A stretch of DNA of 64,000 nucleotides from Nonomuraea jabiensis (GCF_014204795.1 NZ_JACHMB010000001.1:11544501-11608500), one strand, 5' to 3'; counted from the stretch's first letter, positions 51,930-61,053 are shown. Notes: generated by a model from the letters alone, not told the origin. Translations and numbers: made by a program.

Positions 51930-53543
51930 TCAACCCGGCCCACCCCGGCGCAGCAGCCCAACCACGGCGTCGGCGTCGGCCCGATCGACCAAGGCCACCA
52001 CCACGCCCCCCACCGCCAGCGCCACGACGGCGGCCAGGACCGTAACCCCCACGTTGGGCCAGATGCCGCTCGCCCCGACCACCTCCACCACGCCGGCCCC
52101 TGCCAGGTACCCCAGCAAACCGCCCCCAGCCGCCGCTGCCGCCGCCCGGGGCAGGCCCGCCACCACCGCGCTCCCCCGCGCACGGACCACGGAGCCGAGA
52201 AGCAGCGCCCCACCCACGCTCATGCCGACGCTCATGCCGAGCGCCAGACCACCGATCTTCCAGCCCACAGGCATCACCAGCGCGAAGACCGCCTGCGCGA
52301 CCGTCGCCACCACCCACGCCGTCACGGTCCCGGTGGCCACAGCCCGGCCACGGCCGGCCGCGTAGAGGACCCGGCTCAGGTGCGCGATCAGCCCATACCC
52401 GACCAGTCCCGGCGCGAACAGCGCGATGGCGATGGCCAGCTCCGCCGGCGACACGACGGTCTTGATCCCGAGAAAGACCACGGCGCCCGGCCCCGAGGCG
52501 GCGGCCAGCACCCCGGCGGCCAGCCCGGACACCAGCACCACGGCCCGCGTGGTGCGCGCCGCCAGCTCGGCGAACGCCTGCGGCTCGCCGGCCTGCGCCG
52601 ACAGCCGGGGGAACGCGCTGGTGGCGATGGGCACGGCCAGCACCGCGTACGGCACCAGGTAGATCGCCCACGCGTAGTTGTAGACGGCGATGGCGCCGTT
52701 GCCGATCGCGTTGTTCGACAGCACCAGCACCACGATCGTGGCGGCCTGCTGGGCGAGGAGCGCGGCGATCCCGGCGAAGGCGAGCCGGCGCACCTGCCCG
52801 GCCACCCCGTCGGGGAACCGCAGGGTGGGCCGCCACCTCAGCCCCAGCCGGGCCGTGGGCCCGATCACGGCCAGCACCAGGGACAGCACCCCCAGGCTGG
52901 TCCCCAGCGACAGCGCCAGCTCGGCCGGGCCCGGCAGCCCCTCGAGGTCGCTGTGGCCGCCGCTGAGCGGCACGAACAGCAGGTAGGCCACGATGACCAC
53001 GATGCTGGACACGAGCGGCGCGACCGCCGGACCGGTGAAGCGCTTGTGCGCCTGCAGCACGCCGTAGAGCACGACGGCGACCCCGTAAAGGGGGATTTGA
53101 GGCGCGAAGACGACCAGCATCCGGGTGGCGAGCGCCGTCACCGCACCGGTGTCGCACCCTTCAAGGCCCGAGCCGAAGAACAGCCCGATGACCGGCCCGG
53201 CGAACACCGCGGTGAGCACGGCCAGCGGGACGAGCACCACGACCACCCACGTCAGCAGCGCCGAGCTGATCCAGCCCACCCGCTCGCCGGTCTCCCGGTC
53301 GTCGTCCGAGGCCCGGGCGGCGAGCACCGGGACGACCATCCCGGCCAGCGCTCCGCCGACGACCACCTCGAACACGATGTTGGGGATCTGGTTGGCCGTC
53401 ATGTAGGCGGTCGAGAGGCAGTCGGTCCCCACCGTCTGAGCGAAGGCGTACTGCTTGGCGAACCCGGCGACGCGGGCCAGCACGGTGATGGCCCCGATGA
53501 GCATGGCGCCACCCGCGACCCCGCGCGCCGTCACCACTGCCAC
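51930..53543 (-). CDS. MurJ/MviN-like lipid-linked oligosaccharide flippase
   Basis: 537-aa MOP-superfamily membrane protein with about 14 hydrophobic helices. Features of MurJ proteins are GAITVLARVAGFAKQYAFAQTVG, TANQIPNIVFEVVVGGALAGMVVPVLA (helix with a central acidic residue), IPLYGVAVVLYGVLQAHKRF and YAWAIYLVPYAVLAVPIATSAFPRLS. It could flip lipid II or another undecaprenyl-linked sugar. It lacks the kinase-like and FHA extension of mycobacterial MviN. Start uncertain: GTGs at 53564, 53543 and 53537; GGAGG lies 4 nt before 53543. It sits between a sugar-phosphotransferase-like gene and a glycosyltransferase gene. Confidence 0.87.
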   Translation of the reverse strand: MAVVTARGVAGGAMLIGAITVLARVAGFAKQYAFAQTVGTDCLSTAYMTANQIPNIVFEVVVGGALAGMVVPVLAARASDDDRETGERVGWISSALLTWVVVVLVPLAVLTAVFAGPVIGLFFGSGLEGCDTGAVTALATRMLVVFAPQIPLYGVAVVLYGVLQAHKRFTGPAVAPLVSSIVVIVAYLLFVPLSGGHSDLEGLPGPAELALSLGTSLGVLSLVLAVIGPTARLGLRWRPTLRFPDGVAGQVRRLAFAGIAALLAQQAATIVVLVLSNNAIGNGAIAVYNYAWAIYLVPYAVLAVPIATSAFPRLSAQAGEPQAFAELAARTTRAVVLVSGLAAGVLAAASGPGAVVFLGIKTVVSPAELAIAIALFAPGLVGYGLIAHLSRVLYAAGRGRAVATGTVTAWVVATVAQAVFALVMPVGWKIGGLALGMSVGMSVGGALLLGSVVRARGSAVVAGLPRAAAAAAGGGLLGYLAGAGVVEVVGASGIWPNVGVTVLAAVVALAVGGVVVALVDRADADAVVGLLRRGGPG

Positions 53544-53616
53544 CCGGCCTCCCCAGCCCCGCACCCGATCGTGCCGACGCAGAACATCCTGGCAGGTCGT
53601 ACCGACAAACGAGCGG

Positions 53617-54480
53617 TCACACAGGGTCGACCGGACGGCGGCCGAGCATGTCGAGGCGGTTGAGCACGGGGTTGCCGGCGATGACCTTGGTGAAGCTGAC
53701 CTTCTCCGCGGCGGCGGTCAGCGCCACCACGGTGCCCAGCAGGACGTAGCGGCCCGGACGGCCCAGCTTGGTGACGGCGGCGAGCCCGAGCAGGGCGCCC
53801 AGGGAGTTGGCCCCGGCGTCTCCGAGCATGGCGCGCTCACCCAGGTCGTCCGGCAGCAGCGCCGCGGCGGCCCCCAGCGGCACGGCGGCCAGCGCAGCGG
53901 CGGCGGGCGAGCCGCGGAAGAGGGACGCGGCCAGCAGGGGCCCGCCGGTCAGCAGGCCCACCTTGATGGCCCGGCCGGGGCGCAGGTCGAAGAGGTTGGC
54001 GAGGTTGGCGGCGCCGGCGATGGCGGCGCCGTTGACCAGGGTGTCGACCGGTCCCCGCGAGACGAGGGCGGCGGCGCCGAGCCCGGTGGCGCCGATGCCG
54101 AGGATCTTGACGGCGCCGCTGGTGACCTCGCCCCGGGCGAGCGCGGTCAGGTGGCCCTTGAAGCCCTTGGAGGACGTGGTGCCGTACAGGTCGTCGTAGG
54201 CGCCGAGCGCGCCGCTGCCCGCGCCCGCGACGAGCGCGGCCAGGCGCAACCGCCCCGGCAGACCGGGCGTGAGCGCGGCCGCCGTGCTCGCCCCCGCCAC
54301 GAACGCGGGGCCCTCGAGCAGCGTGATGGGCTCGCCGCGGTGGTTCTTGCGCGTCCAGCGGCCGCTCAGGTCGGCCGGCCTGTTGCGGGTGAACGCGGCG
54401 TACGCGACGCGGGCGGCGGCGGCGCCGATCGCGGCACCGGCGAGCGCGTAGAGGAGGCCATGGGCCCGGGCTGCAGGCAT
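53617..54480 (-). CDS. MraY/WecA-like polyprenyl-phosphate sugar-1-phosphate transferase family protein
   Basis: 287-aa membrane protein with about eight hydrophobic stretches. It keeps three family marks: GAYDDLYGTTSSKGFKGHL (the DD Mg2+ motif), NLANLFDLRPGRAIK (NxxN..D, in a variant form) and RAMLGDAGANSLGALLG (GDxGxxxLG). The classical HIH loop of MraY and WecA is not seen. It probably loads a phosphosugar on a polyprenyl phosphate, or is a diverged relative with changed chemistry. The ATG at 54480 has GGGAG 5 nt upstream and lies 1 nt after the steB stop, so coupling with steB is likely. Confidence 0.72.
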   Translation of the reverse strand: MPAARAHGLLYALAGAAIGAAAARVAYAAFTRNRPADLSGRWTRKNHRGEPITLLEGPAFVAGASTAAALTPGLPGRLRLAALVAGAGSGALGAYDDLYGTTSSKGFKGHLTALARGEVTSGAVKILGIGATGLGAAALVSRGPVDTLVNGAAIAGAANLANLFDLRPGRAIKVGLLTGGPLLAASLFRGSPAAAALAAVPLGAAAALLPDDLGERAMLGDAGANSLGALLGLAAVTKLGRPGRYVLLGTVVALTAAAEKVSFTKVIAGNPVLNRLDMLGRRPVDPV

Positions 54481-54481
54481 G

Positions 54482-55459
54482 TCAGCTCCCTGACTGGGTG
54501 GTGGGGGACGGAGTGGCGGTCGTCACCGTGGGCAGCATCGCCGAGGCGCCCTTGCCGATGCCGTACTGGCCGGCGCGCCCGTTCAGCTGCTCCCGGAGAG
54601 AGTAGACGATCGTGACCCGGCCCGCGGGCATGTCGGCGGTATCGACCGAGCTGACCCGCTTGGACACCTCGCCGTCGTCTCGCAGGGCGGCGATCGAGTC
54701 GCCGGGCGCGGCGGGCGTCGCGATGGTCCCGGCCAGCACGGTGCCCTTGCCCGCCAGGTCGAGCGCGCCGGCCACGGAGACGAGCGCGCCCGCCTGGACC
54801 TCGGCGTTCTCGCCCTCGTACGGCTTCTCCGGCGCGAGCATGACGGCGAGCGTGGCCCGCTTGACCGGGTCGCCGTCGGTGGTGAGCAGCCCGCCCGTCT
54901 CGAAGGAGCTGACGACGTCGGCGGTGGCGGGGTTGGGGGTGTTGGCCTGCGCCTGGTCGGGGGTGACGAAGGCGGCCGACAGCAGCATGGCGGCCCGGTC
55001 CCAGGAGGTGGCCGTGGCCGGGAAGATCATGTTGGCCGGCTTGAACTGGTTGACCAGGCCGTCCAGCACGCCGACGCCCTTGGGGTCGAAGAACTTCTCC
55101 GTCAGCGAGGCCCGCCCGGAGACCTCCGCGCCCGCCTGCGTGAGCACCTGCTGCGCGGCCTCGCGAACAGTGGTGCTGGAGCCGGGCGTCTCGACGAGGA
55201 GCACCCGCTGGCCCGTCAGAGCACCCGCCACCAGCTCCGGCGTCAGGGCGGTGATGAGCGCGTCGTTGCCGGACTCGCGGCCCTGCAGCGCGTCGAGCTG
55301 CGTCCGCAGCTCCTCCTTCGACTTGGTGAGCTGGGCGGCCACCTCCTGCGCCGACTTGACCGCGGGCTCCTGCAGCAGCGTGGTGCCCAGCACGATGCCC
55401 ACCGCGAGCGCCAGGAAGATCGCGACGATGGAGACGAGGTGATAGCGAAAATCGATCAC
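54482..55459 (-). CDS. steB: SteB / MctB-family membrane-anchored protein
   Basis: 325-aa protein of the MctB (Rv1698) family. The N-terminus MIDFRYHLVSIVAIFLALAVGIVLGTTLL is a single membrane helix, followed by a coiled-coil stretch (AQEVAAQLTKSKEELRTQLDAL) and an extracytoplasmic domain. In mycobacteria the homologue is described as a copper-efflux outer-membrane protein. In Streptomyces the SteA-SteB pair localises to the sporulation septum. Adjacent steA favours the latter role here. The GTG at 55459 overlaps the steA stop (GTGA). Confidence 0.88.
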   Translation of the reverse strand: MIDFRYHLVSIVAIFLALAVGIVLGTTLLQEPAVKSAQEVAAQLTKSKEELRTQLDALQGRESGNDALITALTPELVAGALTGQRVLLVETPGSSTTVREAAQQVLTQAGAEVSGRASLTEKFFDPKGVGVLDGLVNQFKPANMIFPATATSWDRAAMLLSAAFVTPDQAQANTPNPATADVVSSFETGGLLTTDGDPVKRATLAVMLAPEKPYEGENAEVQAGALVSVAGALDLAGKGTVLAGTIATPAAPGDSIAALRDDGEVSKRVSSVDTADMPAGRVTIVYSLREQLNGRAGQYGIGKGASAMLPTVTTATPSPTTQSGS

Positions 55460-56652
55460 GAGAAGAGTCCGACCAGCCAGAAGATGAAGGCGTTCCAGGC
55501 ATCTTGCAGACCGTTCAGCCAGGTCTGGCCGATCGGTGAGAGGAAGAGTGCGACGCTCATCGTGATCAGCGCCGTGATCACGAGCAGGAGCAGTTGCGGG
55601 GTGGAGATGCGGCTGCGGTAGAGCCTGCTCACGCCCTTGGCGTCGATGAGCTTGCTACCGATGATCAGCCGGGTGAGGAAGGTGCTGGCCATGCCCGGAC
55701 GGCCCTTGTCGAGGAACTCCTCCAGCGTGCCGTGGGTCCCCACGGCCACGATCAGCTCGGCGCCCTTGTCGTCGGCCAGGAGCATCGCGATGTCCTCGCT
55801 GGTGCCGGTGGCGGGGAAGATCACCGCCTCGCGGCCGAGCTGGTGGACGCGCTCCAGGCCCGGCGCCCTGCCGTCGCGGTAGGCGTGTACGACGAGCTCG
55901 GCGCCGCAGGTCAGGGCCTTGGTGGAGACGGAGTCGAAGTCGCCCACGATCACGTCGGGCAGGTAGCCGGCCTCCATGAGCGCGTCGGCCCCGCCGTCGA
56001 CGCCGACGAGGACGGGACGGTATTCGCGGATGTAGGGGCGGAGAGTGGCGATGTCTTCCTTGTAGTGATATCCGCGCACCACGATGAGGACATGCCGGCC
56101 CTCCATGGGGGTGCGGATCTCCGGTACGCCCACTCCGTCGATGAGCAGCTTGCCCTCACCGCGGACGTACTCCATGGTGTTGACGGCGAAGGCCTCGATC
56201 TGCACGGCGAGCCCGGCGCGGGCCTCGGCCATGGCCGACTCGACGGCCTCGACGGTCTGTTCGCTGCCCTTGCCGACGATGTCGTCGTCGAGGTAGATCA
56301 CGCCGTCACTGACGCGTACGACGTCGCCGTCCTTGATGCGTTCGAACAACTCCTGATTGGCGTTGTCGATGAACGGCACGCCCGCTTCGAGCAGAATCTG
56401 GGGCCCCAGGTTGGGGTAGCGGCCGCTGATGCCGCTGGCGACGTTCACCACCGCCGCGGCACCGCATGCGACGAGCGCCTCCGCGCTGACCCGGTCAACG
56501 TCAACGTGGTCGATAATCGCAATTTCCCCGGGTTGGAGGCGCTTTGTCAGCCTCTTGGTCCGCCGGTCGATTCTCGCCACTGCCGTTACACCTGGAAGGT
56601 CTCCAACCTTCCGGCCGCGGAGGCCCGGCATCTTGCTTCCCGGAACCTTCAT
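55456..56652 (-). CDS. steA: Cytokinetic-ring protein SteA (thiamin-pyrophosphokinase-like fold)
   Basis: 398-aa protein of the Rv1697/SteA family. A central thiamin-pyrophosphokinase-like domain shows PVLVGVDGGADALMEAGYLPDVIVGDFDSVS (about 210-240). The N-terminal half includes KRLQPGEIAIIDHVDVDRVSAEALVACGAAAVVNV. A C-terminal membrane helix (LLLLVITALITMSVALFL) anchors it. In Streptomyces SteA recruits SteB to the division ring. The ATG at 56652 has AGGA 8 nt upstream. Coupled to steB; recN is 73 nt upstream. Confidence 0.92.
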   Translation of the reverse strand: MKVPGSKMPGLRGRKVGDLPGVTAVARIDRRTKRLTKRLQPGEIAIIDHVDVDRVSAEALVACGAAAVVNVASGISGRYPNLGPQILLEAGVPFIDNANQELFERIKDGDVVRVSDGVIYLDDDIVGKGSEQTVEAVESAMAEARAGLAVQIEAFAVNTMEYVRGEGKLLIDGVGVPEIRTPMEGRHVLIVVRGYHYKEDIATLRPYIREYRPVLVGVDGGADALMEAGYLPDVIVGDFDSVSTKALTCGAELVVHAYRDGRAPGLERVHQLGREAVIFPATGTSEDIAMLLADDKGAELIVAVGTHGTLEEFLDKGRPGMASTFLTRLIIGSKLIDAKGVSRLYRSRISTPQLLLLVITALITMSVALFLSPIGQTWLNGLQDAWNAFIFWLVGLFS

Positions 56653-56725
56653 CAAGACCATCCTGCCAGAGCGAAACAGCGCAGAGGCCACGCATGACGC
56701 GGCGTGTCCGCTATGTCACCCAGGA

Positions 56726-58435
56726 TCACCTGTCTGCCGCAGCGAGTCCCAGGAGTTCTTCTGCGTGGGCTCTGCCCAATTCGGAGTCCTCCAAGCCCGC
56801 CAGCATGCGGGACAGCTCGCGTACCCTGCCCTCGTGGTCGAGCGTGACCACGCCGCTGCGCACGACGCTGCCGTCGCTCGCCTTCTCGACCACCAGATGC
56901 TGGTCGGCGAACGCGGCGACCTGCGGCAGGTGAGTGACCACGATCACCTGCGCGGTGCGGGCGAGCCTGGCCAGCCGGCGCCCGATCTCGACCGCGGCCT
57001 TGCCGCCGACACCCGCGTCCACCTCGTCGAACACGAACGTCGGCACCGGGTCCGCCCCCGCGAACACCACCTCGATCGCGAGCATGACCCGGCTCAGCTC
57101 GCCGCCGGAGGCGCCCTTGTTGAGCGGCAGCGGCGGCGCGGCGGGGTGGGCGGCCATCCGGAGCTCCACCTCGTCGCGGCCCTCGGGGCCGAACTCCTCG
57201 CTCTGGCCGAGCTGCACCACGACCCTGGCATGGGGCATGGCCAGCGCCGTCAGCTCCTCGGTCACGGCCTGGCCGAACCGCTCGGCGGCGCCCTGGCGCA
57301 CCCTGGTGAGCTCGTCGGCCAGCTCGGTGAGCCGCGCGGTCAGCTCGTCGTGCTCGCGGGTCAGCTCCTCGATGCGCTCGTCGTCGCCCTCCAGCTCGGC
57401 CAGCCGGGTGGCCGCCTGCTGCGCCCAGGTCAGGACGCCCGCGCTGTCCTCCGCGTATTTCCGGATCAGTCCGGACAGTACGGAGCGGCGCTCCTGCACC
57501 GCCGCCAGCCGCGCCGGGTCGGCCTCGATCGACTCCGCGTAGGCCGCCAGGTCGGTGGCCACGTCGGAGATGAGGTAGCCGGCCTCGGCCAGCCGGTCGG
57601 CCACGGAGGCGAGCTGGGGGTCGAAGTCGCGTACGGCCTCCACGGCCGCCCGCGCCTCGCCGAGCAGCGAGATCACGTCGTGAGGGCCGCCCGCCGCCTC
57701 CATGGGGTCGCCGAGCAGCGCGGTGTGCGCGGTGGTGGCGGCGCTGCGCAGCGCGTCGGCGTGCGAGAGCCGCTCCTCCTCGCCCCGCAGCTCGGTGTCC
57801 TCGCCCGGCTTGGGGTCGACCTTCTCGATCTCCTCCAGGCCGAACCGCAGCCGGTCGGCCTCCTGCGCCCGCTCCCTGGCCCTGGTGGTCAGCTCCTCGA
57901 GCAGCGCGCCGACCTGCTTGTGCCGCTTGTACGCCTGCGAGTACGCCCGCAGCGGCTTGACCAGCTCGTTGCCGGCGTAGCGGTCGAGCGCCGCGCGCTG
58001 CCTGGCCGGCTGGAGCAGCCGCTGCTGGTCCATCTGCCCGTGCACGGCCACCAGGTCGTCGGCGAGGTAGGTCAGCGTGCCGACGGGCACCGTGCGCCCG
58101 CCGAGCCAGGCCCTGGACCTGCCCTCGGCCGAGACGGTGCGCGAGATGATCAGCTCGCCGTCCTCGACCTCGCCGCCGATGTCCTCGACCTGCTGGGAGA
58201 CGCGCCCGCCCGGCTGGATGACCAGCGTGCCCTCGACGCTCGCCCGATCGGCCCCCGGACGGATGCGCGAGGGGTCGGCCCGGCCGCCGAACAGCAGCCC
58301 GAGCCCGGTCACGACCATCGTCTTGCCCGCGCCGGTCTCGCCGGTGACCACGTTGAAGCCTGGCGAAAGCTCGAGAACGGCCTCGTCGATGACGCCGAGC
58401 CCCTGGATGCGGACCTCCTCGACCCTTGGTCGCAC
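56726..58435 (-). CDS. recN: DNA repair protein RecN
   Basis: 569-aa SMC-like ATPase for double-strand-break repair. Walker A is FNVVTGETGAGKTMVVTGL (about 28-46). A long coiled coil runs through the middle (RARERAQEADRLRFGLEEIEK; RIEELTREHDELTARLTELADEL). The C-terminal ABC signature and Walker B are GASGGELSRVMLAIE and TFVFDEVDAGVGGKAA. The GTG at 58435 (VRPRVEEVRIQGLG) has GGGAG 6 nt upstream, making it better than 58480. It follows nadK by 105 nt. Confidence 0.95.
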   Translation of the reverse strand: MRPRVEEVRIQGLGVIDEAVLELSPGFNVVTGETGAGKTMVVTGLGLLFGGRADPSRIRPGADRASVEGTLVIQPGGRVSQQVEDIGGEVEDGELIISRTVSAEGRSRAWLGGRTVPVGTLTYLADDLVAVHGQMDQQRLLQPARQRAALDRYAGNELVKPLRAYSQAYKRHKQVGALLEELTTRARERAQEADRLRFGLEEIEKVDPKPGEDTELRGEEERLSHADALRSAATTAHTALLGDPMEAAGGPHDVISLLGEARAAVEAVRDFDPQLASVADRLAEAGYLISDVATDLAAYAESIEADPARLAAVQERRSVLSGLIRKYAEDSAGVLTWAQQAATRLAELEGDDERIEELTREHDELTARLTELADELTRVRQGAAERFGQAVTEELTALAMPHARVVVQLGQSEEFGPEGRDEVELRMAAHPAAPPLPLNKGASGGELSRVMLAIEVVFAGADPVPTFVFDEVDAGVGGKAAVEIGRRLARLARTAQVIVVTHLPQVAAFADQHLVVEKASDGSVVRSGVVTLDHEGRVRELSRMLAGLEDSELGRAHAEELLGLAAADR

Positions 58436-58540
58436 TGCCCACTCCCGTTCACTGCCGTGTCTGATGGTCACCCGCGTCATCTCCGAACACGTGTGCCAAC
58501 GTGTGCCCAGGCGATCCTACGCGGTCCCGCCTCCATTGAC

Positions 58541-59440
58541 TCAGGGTCGCACCCTTCCGCGCCAGCCCTGCACAGGAAGCTCGAACTTGGCGACCAACCT
58601 GTCGGTGAACGGCGCGCCGCTGCTCTCCACGCCGTGCAGCCGCGCCAGGCGTACGGGCTCGGCGCCTCTGCGCACCTCGACCCGCGAGCCCGACGGCAGC
58701 TCGAAGCGGCGCCGCCCGTCGCACCACAGGACGCCGCCCGGCGTCTCGGGCAGGATCTCGACGGCCAGCGTGGAGCGCGGCGAGGCCACCAACGGCCTGG
58801 CGAACAGCGCGTGCGCGCTGATGGGCACCATGAGCAGCGCCTCCACCTCCGGCCACACGACGGGTCCGCCCGCTGAGAAAGCATAGGCCGTCGAGCCCGT
58901 CGGGGTGGCGCAGATCACGCCGTCGCACCCCCACCGCGACAGGGGGCGGCCGTCGATCTCGGCGACCACCTCGAGCATGCGCTCCTGCTTCTCCACGGTC
59001 ACCTCGTTGAGGGCCCACGTGTCGGCGATCACCCGGCCGTTCTGCCTGGCGAGAACGTCGATCGTCATGCGCTCCTCGACGTCGTAGCGGCCCGCCACGA
59101 CGCTGTCGACCGCCTCGGCCAGGTCGGCGACCTCCGCCTCGGCCAGGAACCCGACATGTCCGAGATTGACTCCCAGCAGCGGCGTGCCCGCCGGCTTGGT
59201 CAGCTCGGCGGCGCGCAGCAGCGTGCCGTCTCCACCGAGCACGATCATGACCTCGGCGTCCTTGACCGCGCCCGGGTCTCCGGGCACCGCCTCCACGCCG
59301 CCGCAGCCGACCTCGGCATACTCGGACTCGAGCACCCTGACGTTGATACCGGCGTCCACCAGCCGGTTGATGACCAGGCGAGCGCTCTCGACTGCGGCGT
59401 CACGCCCGGTGTGTACGGCGACCAGCACGGTCCGGTTCAT
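58541..59440 (-). CDS. nadK: NAD kinase
   Basis: 299-aa kinase producing NADP. VMIVLGGDGTLLRAAEL contains the GGDG motif (about 68-72). LLGVNLGHVGFLAE, RWGCDGVICATPTGSTAYAFSAGGPVV and the NE substrate motif in TWALNEVTVEK are diagnostic. The ATG at 59440 overlaps the tlyA stop (ATGA). NADP supply may matter for the dehydrogenases in this window, but the gene's place in a tlyA-nadK-recN run is the general actinobacterial order. Confidence 0.97.
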   Translation of the reverse strand: MNRTVLVAVHTGRDAAVESARLVINRLVDAGINVRVLESEYAEVGCGGVEAVPGDPGAVKDAEVMIVLGGDGTLLRAAELTKPAGTPLLGVNLGHVGFLAEAEVADLAEAVDSVVAGRYDVEERMTIDVLARQNGRVIADTWALNEVTVEKQERMLEVVAEIDGRPLSRWGCDGVICATPTGSTAYAFSAGGPVVWPEVEALLMVPISAHALFARPLVASPRSTLAVEILPETPGGVLWCDGRRRFELPSGSRVEVRRGAEPVRLARLHGVESSGAPFTDRLVAKFELPVQGWRGRVRP

Positions 59441-60249
59441 TGCGGCCCTTCCGCGACGGCACGCTGGATCTCGGCTTCGAGGTCGGCGACAGCGGGCTCG
59501 CCCTCCCCTTTGCCCAGCCAGAGCAGATATTCGACATTTCCCGATGGTCCCGGCAACGGGCTGGCGGTCACGCCGCGCACCGTCAGCCCCAGCTCCCGGG
59601 CCTTGGCGGCGGCATCGCTCACCGAACGCCTGCGCAACTCGGGATCGCGCACGACGCCACCCGCCCCGACGAGGTCCTTGCCCACCTCGAACTGCGGTTT
59701 TACCAGCATCACGAAATCGGCCCGCGGCGCGGCGACCGAGGCCAGCGCGGGCAGCACCAGCCGCAGCGAGATGAACGACAGGTCGCCCACGACCAGCGTG
59801 GGCGGCTCGCCGACCATCTCGGGGGTCAGGTCGCGTACGTTGACGCGCTCCATCACCGTCACCCGCTCATCGGTACGCAGCGACCACGCCAGCTGGCCGT
59901 AGCCCACGTCCACGGCGAGCACGTGGCCGGCGCCGCGGCGCAGCAGCACGTCCGTGAACCCGCCGGTGGAGGCGCCCGCGTCGAGGCAGCGCCGGCCCTC
60001 CACGCTCAGATTCTCGAACGCCTCGAGCGCGCCGAGCAGTTTGTGCGCTCCTCGCGAAACATAGTCGGGCCCGTCCTCCGACTCGGCGACCACGATGGCG
60101 GAGGCGGTCTCGACCTGGGTGGCGGGCTTGCGCGCCGGCTGGCCCGCGACGCTGACCCGGCCGGCCTCGATGAGCTGGGCGGCCTGCTCGCGCGACCTGG
60201 CCAGGCCCCGGCGTACCAGCTCGCTGTCGAGGCGGATCCGCCGGCTCAC
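59437..60249 (-). CDS. tlyA: TlyA-family rRNA 2'-O-methyltransferase / hemolysin-like protein
   Basis: 270-aa protein. N-terminal S4 RNA-binding domain (RLDSELVRRGLARSREQAAQLIEAGRVSVAG) followed by a Rossmann methyltransferase (CLDAGASTGGFTDVLLRRGAGHVLAVDVGYGQL; VVGDLSFISLRLVLPAL; FVMLVKPQFEVGKDLVG). In mycobacteria TlyA 2'-O-methylates 16S and 23S rRNA, and its loss gives capreomycin resistance. The GTG at 60249 overlaps the stop of the 53-aa microprotein gene (GTGA), and nadK follows with an ATGA overlap. Confidence 0.94.
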   Translation of the reverse strand: MSRRIRLDSELVRRGLARSREQAAQLIEAGRVSVAGQPARKPATQVETASAIVVAESEDGPDYVSRGAHKLLGALEAFENLSVEGRRCLDAGASTGGFTDVLLRRGAGHVLAVDVGYGQLAWSLRTDERVTVMERVNVRDLTPEMVGEPPTLVVGDLSFISLRLVLPALASVAAPRADFVMLVKPQFEVGKDLVGAGGVVRDPELRRRSVSDAAAKARELGLTVRGVTASPLPGPSGNVEYLLWLGKGEGEPAVADLEAEIQRAVAEGPQ

Positions 60250-60407
60250 TGCTCTTCCACTGCGGTGGCCAGCACGGACTCGAGCCCGGAGAACGCCTCG
60301 TCGAAGACCTGAACGTGCTCGCTCACCGGCAGCTCGCCAAGACGGCCCAGACCGGCCACGATGGCATCGACCCGCTCGTCGCCGGTCTCCTCCGGCAGCT
60401 CACTCAT
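60246..60407 (-). CDS. 53-residue conserved microprotein coupled to tlyA
   Basis: An ORF too short for most cut-offs: ATG at 60407, TGA at 60246-60248, encoding MSELPEETGDERVDAIVAGL, then a helix with GRLGELPVSEHVQVFDEAF and a tail SGLESVLATAVEEQ. It is acidic and probably helical. Similar tiny acidic proteins with a GDxRVDAxxAxL start precede tlyA in other actinomycetes. The stop overlaps the tlyA GTG (GTGA), which supports translation and coupling. Function unknown. Confidence 0.72.
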   Translation of the reverse strand: MSELPEETGDERVDAIVAGLGRLGELPVSEHVQVFDEAFSGLESVLATAVEEQ

Positions 60408-60535
60408 GACTCGACGGTAACGCCTCCCGCGAGCGCCCGGGACCTTGGCAGGCGTGTCACGCGTTGAAGCTCATACAGGGGTGCTACTGATGTGGAACGC
60501 TACCGTCCGCAAAGGGAAATGAAAGGATGCGCATC

Positions 60536-60883
60536 ATGGCAAGCGTCGAGGAGTGCCGGGCGGCACTGGTGAAGCTCGTCGCCCAGTTCGACGAGATCGA
60601 CGAGCAGGATCGTGCCAAACACGTGGTCGAGCGGACGGTCAGCTGCCGGGTTCCCGACCTCGATGTGATCTTCTACGGCCGGCTGCACCACGGGGGGCTC
60701 GACCCGTTCACCGAACATCCACCATCGGACGGCAAGCCGGCGGACGTCAAGCTCACGATCGCGAGCGACGACCTGATCGCCCTGGTGGACGGGGAACTGG
60801 ACCTCGCTCGCGCGCTCCTGGGAGGACGAGTGAAGGTCGACGCCAGCTTCGGCGACCTCCTCCGCCTCCGCAGGCTCCTCTAA
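60536..60883 (+). CDS. SCP2 sterol-binding domain-like protein
   Basis: 115-aa single-domain protein resembling SCP2/sterol-carrier folds: MASVEECRAALVKLVAQFDEID, CRVPDLDVIFYGRLHHGGL, DVKLTIASDDLIALVDGELDLARALLGGRVKVDASFGDLLRLRRLL. The last stretch (xGxLxxxxALLxGRVKVxGxxxxLLRL) is the SCP2 signature. Likely binds a lipid or hydrophobic ligand in the cytoplasm. The ATG at 60536 is preferred: AAAGG lies 9 nt before it, whereas it abuts the ATG at 60527. Monocistronic, divergent from the tlyA operon. Confidence 0.85.
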   Translation: MASVEECRAALVKLVAQFDEIDEQDRAKHVVERTVSCRVPDLDVIFYGRLHHGGLDPFTEHPPSDGKPADVKLTIASDDLIALVDGELDLARALLGGRVKVDASFGDLLRLRRLL

Positions 60884-61053
60884 CGACACCCCACCCACCC
60901 ACCAAGCCCACCACCTCACTCCAACAAACCCACCACACCACACCACCCAATCAGTCACCCCACCAAGTGACCCACCGTCCCACCCAATCAGTCACCCCAC
61001 CCAGTAACTCGCCGCCCTACCCCTCGGGCCCGCAAACACCCCCAATCCTCCCC

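Noticed and set aside
54482..55459. Plain copper-transporter annotation
   Set aside because: The MctB family name comes from the mycobacterial homologue; the adjacent steA and the single-helix topology favour the SteB septal role, so copper transport is not claimed.
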